DNA from: an uncultured Collinsella sp.
Lineage (GTDB): Bacteria > Actinomycetota > Coriobacteriia > Coriobacteriales > Coriobacteriaceae
Direction of reading: 5' to 3'
Assembly (NCBI GenBank): GCA_902495985.1
Contig: CABUZF010000016.1
Coordinates: forward strand, 1 to 13,074
DNA: 13,074 nucleotides
In this document: piece after piece, positions 11,451-13,074 of the stretch
Numbering within the stretch: the first letter of the stretch is position 1
Layout of the letters: the number at the start of each line of letters is the position of its first letter
The notes under the pieces: generated by a model
Told to the model about the DNA's origin: nothing
What the model saw: the letters and a program-made list of their open reading frames with translations, nothing else
The model's database searches: none
Translations under genes and position numbers: made by a program

Positions 11451-12458
11451 GTGGCGAACGCCATCGATCAGCTCACGGACCGAGTGCTCGTACTCGGCCG
11501 CCTCACCATCGTCCGCCGCGCCATTACTGCCGTGGCGGTCACGATTTCCGCCGTTCTCCAGACATTCCTGATCCAGGCGTTCATTCAGCCCGCCGACCTG
11601 CTTCCGAGCGGCCTCACCGGCGTTGCGGTCCTGCTCGATCGCGTTACCTCGCTGGGTGGCGTTCACATCGACATTTCGCTCGGTATGCTCGCGCTCAACA
11701 TCCCCGTGGCGCTCCTATGCTGGAGCGGCATTAGCAAGCGCTTCGTCATCTTCTCGATGATGCAGGTCGTGCTCTCGTCGCTGTTCCTCAACGTCTTTCA
11801 CTTCGCTCCATTTTTGGGCGACAAGATCATGCTCATCATTTTTGGCGGCGTGGTCTCGGGTCTGGGCGCTGCCATCGCACTTAAATCCGGCGCATCCACC
11901 GGCGGCACCGACTTTATCGCGCTGTGGGTTTCCAACCACACGGGCAAGACCATCTGGGGCGTCATCTTTGGTTTCAACTGCTTTATCCTGGCGATCTTTG
12001 GCTTTATGTTTGGCTGGGACAAGGCGGCGTATTCCATCGTGTTCCAGTTTATTTCGACCAAGACCATCGACAGTTTCTATCGTCGCTACGATCGCGTGAC
12101 GCTGCAGATCACGACGCGTAAGGCAGACGAGGTCATGACTGCCTACGTAAACCATTTTCAGCACGGCATTAGCTGCGCCGAGGTCGTCGGCGGATATAGC
12201 CGCGAAAAGATGTACCTGCTGAACACCGTTGTCTCGACCTACGAGAGCCAGGACATTATCAAGCTGGTGTGCGACGTTGATCCCGGCGCCGTGATCAATG
12301 TGTTCCACACGCTCAACTTTGTGGGCGGCTGGTGGGGTGGTCATGTCGACGAGCCCATGCCCACGGCCGTACCCGATCCCGACAAGCCCGCGCGCATGGC
12401 CAGCAGGCAGGCGCGCCTCAGCGAGCAGGACAGCCTGCAGCAGGACGACGGCAAGTAG
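11451..12458 (+). CDS. YitT-family membrane protein (DUF161 + DUF2179)
   Basis: This is a 335-residue membrane protein. Residues ~20-210 hold five to six hydrophobic segments of the YitT/DUF161 domain, with the conserved LPSGLTGVAVLL and SGASTGGTDFIALW blocks. Residues ~225-300 form the soluble C-terminal DUF2179 domain (HGISCAEVVGGYSREKMYLL, then VCDVDPGAVINVFHT). The last ~30 residues are charged and unstructured. The function of the family is not firmly established; transport has been proposed. The GTG at 11451 is taken as start because AAAGGAG lies 5 bases upstream and no ATG fits the family N-terminus. It has its own extended -10 promoter and a hairpin after the stop, so it is monocistronic. 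Confidence 0.87.
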   Translation: MANAIDQLTDRVLVLGRLTIVRRAITAVAVTISAVLQTFLIQAFIQPADLLPSGLTGVAVLLDRVTSLGGVHIDISLGMLALNIPVALLCWSGISKRFVIFSMMQVVLSSLFLNVFHFAPFLGDKIMLIIFGGVVSGLGAAIALKSGASTGGTDFIALWVSNHTGKTIWGVIFGFNCFILAIFGFMFGWDKAAYSIVFQFISTKTIDSFYRRYDRVTLQITTRKADEVMTAYVNHFQHGISCAEVVGGYSREKMYLLNTVVSTYESQDIIKLVCDVDPGAVINVFHTLNFVGGWWGGHVDEPMPTAVPDPDKPARMASRQARLSEQDSLQQDDGK

Positions 12459-12493
12459 GGTATTGGCATTTTGCCGGTCCTGCGCAACCCATC

Positions 12494-12542
12494 CGAACGA
12501 GCCCCCCCGAAAGCCCCGTTGCTTTCGAGAGGCTCTCGTTTG
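12494..12542 (+). terminator. terminator-like compound hairpin after yitT
   Basis: CGAACGAG (12494-12501) pairs with CTCGTTTG (12535-12542, one G-T pair). Inside it CGAAAGC (12508-12514) pairs with GCTTTCG (12521-12527) around a CCCGTT loop. Only a short T-run overlaps the 3' arm, so termination efficiency is uncertain. It lies 36 bases after the yitT stop and directly before the CCTACC element copy 3. Confidence 0.6.
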
Positions 12543-12553
12543 CCCAGATAAAA

Positions 12554-12586
12554 CCTACCAAAATGAAGCTGTCGCTTTTTGGTAGG
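12554..12586. repeat. CCTACCAAAATGAAGCTGTC hairpin element, copy 3
   Basis: CCTACCAAAA (12554-12563) pairs perfectly with TTTTGGTAGG (12577-12586), with a 13-base loop. The core differs from copies 1 and 2 at two bases (TGAAGC for TAAACC). The flank CCCAGATAAAA also matches the upstream flank of copy 2, so the repeat unit is about 45 bp. Confidence 0.65.
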
Positions 12587-12678
12587 GAGGGTGTATCGTT
12601 TTATCATTATGAGGTAATATGAAACTAGACGTTATATACGTATTAGTTATTTCGATATTTCGATAAGAGTGATTAGAT
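12587..12678 (+). promoter_or_regulatory. leader/operator region of the second GntR gene
   Basis: This AT-rich segment contains ACGTTATATACGT (12629-12641), a near-palindrome carrying the ACGTTATA motif also present before the EamA gene and the PTS operon. A tandem ATTTCGAT-ATTTCGAT (12649-12664) follows. TAATAT (12615-12620) could be a -10 box with no clear -35. The arrangement suggests autoregulation by the encoded repressor. Confidence 0.45.
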
Positions 12679-13074
12679 ATGCCTGCGCCCAAAAATGCAC
12701 CGCTTTACCAGCAGATTTACGACGAAATCAAGGATGCGATCGAGAAAGGTGTTTATGCACCCAAGGAGCGTATTCCGTCCGAGCTTGAGCTAGCCGAGCA
12801 GTACGACGTGAGCCGAATTACGGTGCGCCGCGCCGTCGAGGAGTTGTGCTCCGATGGCTACCTGGTTAAGCAGCAGGGCCGCGGCACCTTTGTTTCCACG
12901 CCGCACATCAATCGTCAGTTCCATGCCTCGACGCTGCAGACGTTTACCGCGCTGTGTTCCAACAACGGCATGAAGGCCGGTGCACATGTGGTCGATCGCC
13001 AGATCGTTCCGGCGCGCCAAAACGAGATGGAGTTCTTTGGCCTGCAGAAGGATGCGCTGCTGCTCCATATCAAG
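12679..13074 (+). CDS. GntR/HutC-family transcriptional regulator (gntR2), cut by window edge
   Basis: The first 132 residues of a regulator are visible, still open at the last base. The N-terminal winged helix-turn-helix spans about residues 5-75 (PLYQQIYDEIKDAIEKGVY, IPSELELAEQYDVSRITVRR, LVKQQGRGTFVSTP). It is followed by the beginning of a UTRA effector domain (residues ~85 onward, TFTALCSNNGMKAGAHV). The ATG at 12679 is the family-typical start, with only a weak AAGAGTGA ribosome binding site. It is clearly a different protein from gntR1. The ACGTTATA motif in its leader and upstream of the EamA and PTS units suggests it may control them as well as itself. Effector and targets are not known. 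Confidence 0.88.
   Translation, partial: MPAPKNAPLYQQIYDEIKDAIEKGVYAPKERIPSELELAEQYDVSRITVRRAVEELCSDGYLVKQQGRGTFVSTPHINRQFHASTLQTFTALCSNNGMKAGAHVVDRQIVPARQNEMEFFGLQKDALLLHIK

Noticed and set aside
11227..11571. Small + strand frame of 114 codons across the inverted repeat into yitT
   Set aside because: It has no ribosome binding site, crosses a palindrome and overlaps the well-supported yitT start in another frame.

Overview
This window looks like chromosome of a high-GC gut actinobacterium of the class Coriobacteriia, probably Collinsella or a close relative. That assignment is an inference from GC-rich third codon positions, AGGAGG-type ribosome binding sites, many palindromic intergenic repeats and the gene set. 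No phage, transposase, CRISPR array, rRNA or tRNA is visible.

Layout. The left third (1-2901) carries ordinary genes on the + strand: the tail of an unrecognised gene, a PAP2-family membrane phosphatase, a low-specificity threonine aldolase with a strong intrinsic terminator, and a GNAT acetyltransferase of the phosphinothricin/methionine-sulfoximine acetyltransferase type. The middle (2923-10371) is the interesting part. It holds a GntR/HutC repressor on the - strand, divergent from a SIS-domain sugar-phosphate deglycase (SIS1). An EamA/DMT transporter follows, then a mannose-family PTS operon (fused EIIA-EIIB, EIIC, EIID) and a second, distantly similar SIS deglycase (SIS2), closed by a perfect terminator. 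The right part (10466-13074) has a HAD sugar-phosphatase/phosphomutase-like protein, a YitT-family membrane protein and the first 132 codons of a second GntR/HutC regulator cut by the window edge.

How it works together (inference from known families). A man-family PTS with two FrlB/GfrE/GfrF/FraB-like deglycases is the layout known for uptake of Amadori products in Salmonella (gfrABCDEF, glucoselysine and fructoselysine). The PTS would import and phosphorylate the glycated amino acid, and the SIS enzymes would split it into glucose 6-phosphate and an amino acid such as lysine. Both SIS proteins keep a Glu and a His exactly 16 residues apart, matching the catalytic pair described for this family. 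The EamA transporter between the two blocks could export the released amino acid.

Two DNA motif families suggest two regulatory circuits. A TTGTATG-type half-site is repeated five times in the gntR1/SIS1 divergent region. An ACGTTATA-type motif occurs before the EamA gene, the PTS operon and the second GntR gene. The intergenic spaces also carry at least four kinds of interspersed palindromic element: a ~100 bp CGACGCTGC/CATTTGG element, a CCTACCAAAA hairpin element, a GGGAC-hairpin family and a 119 bp three-tier inverted repeat.
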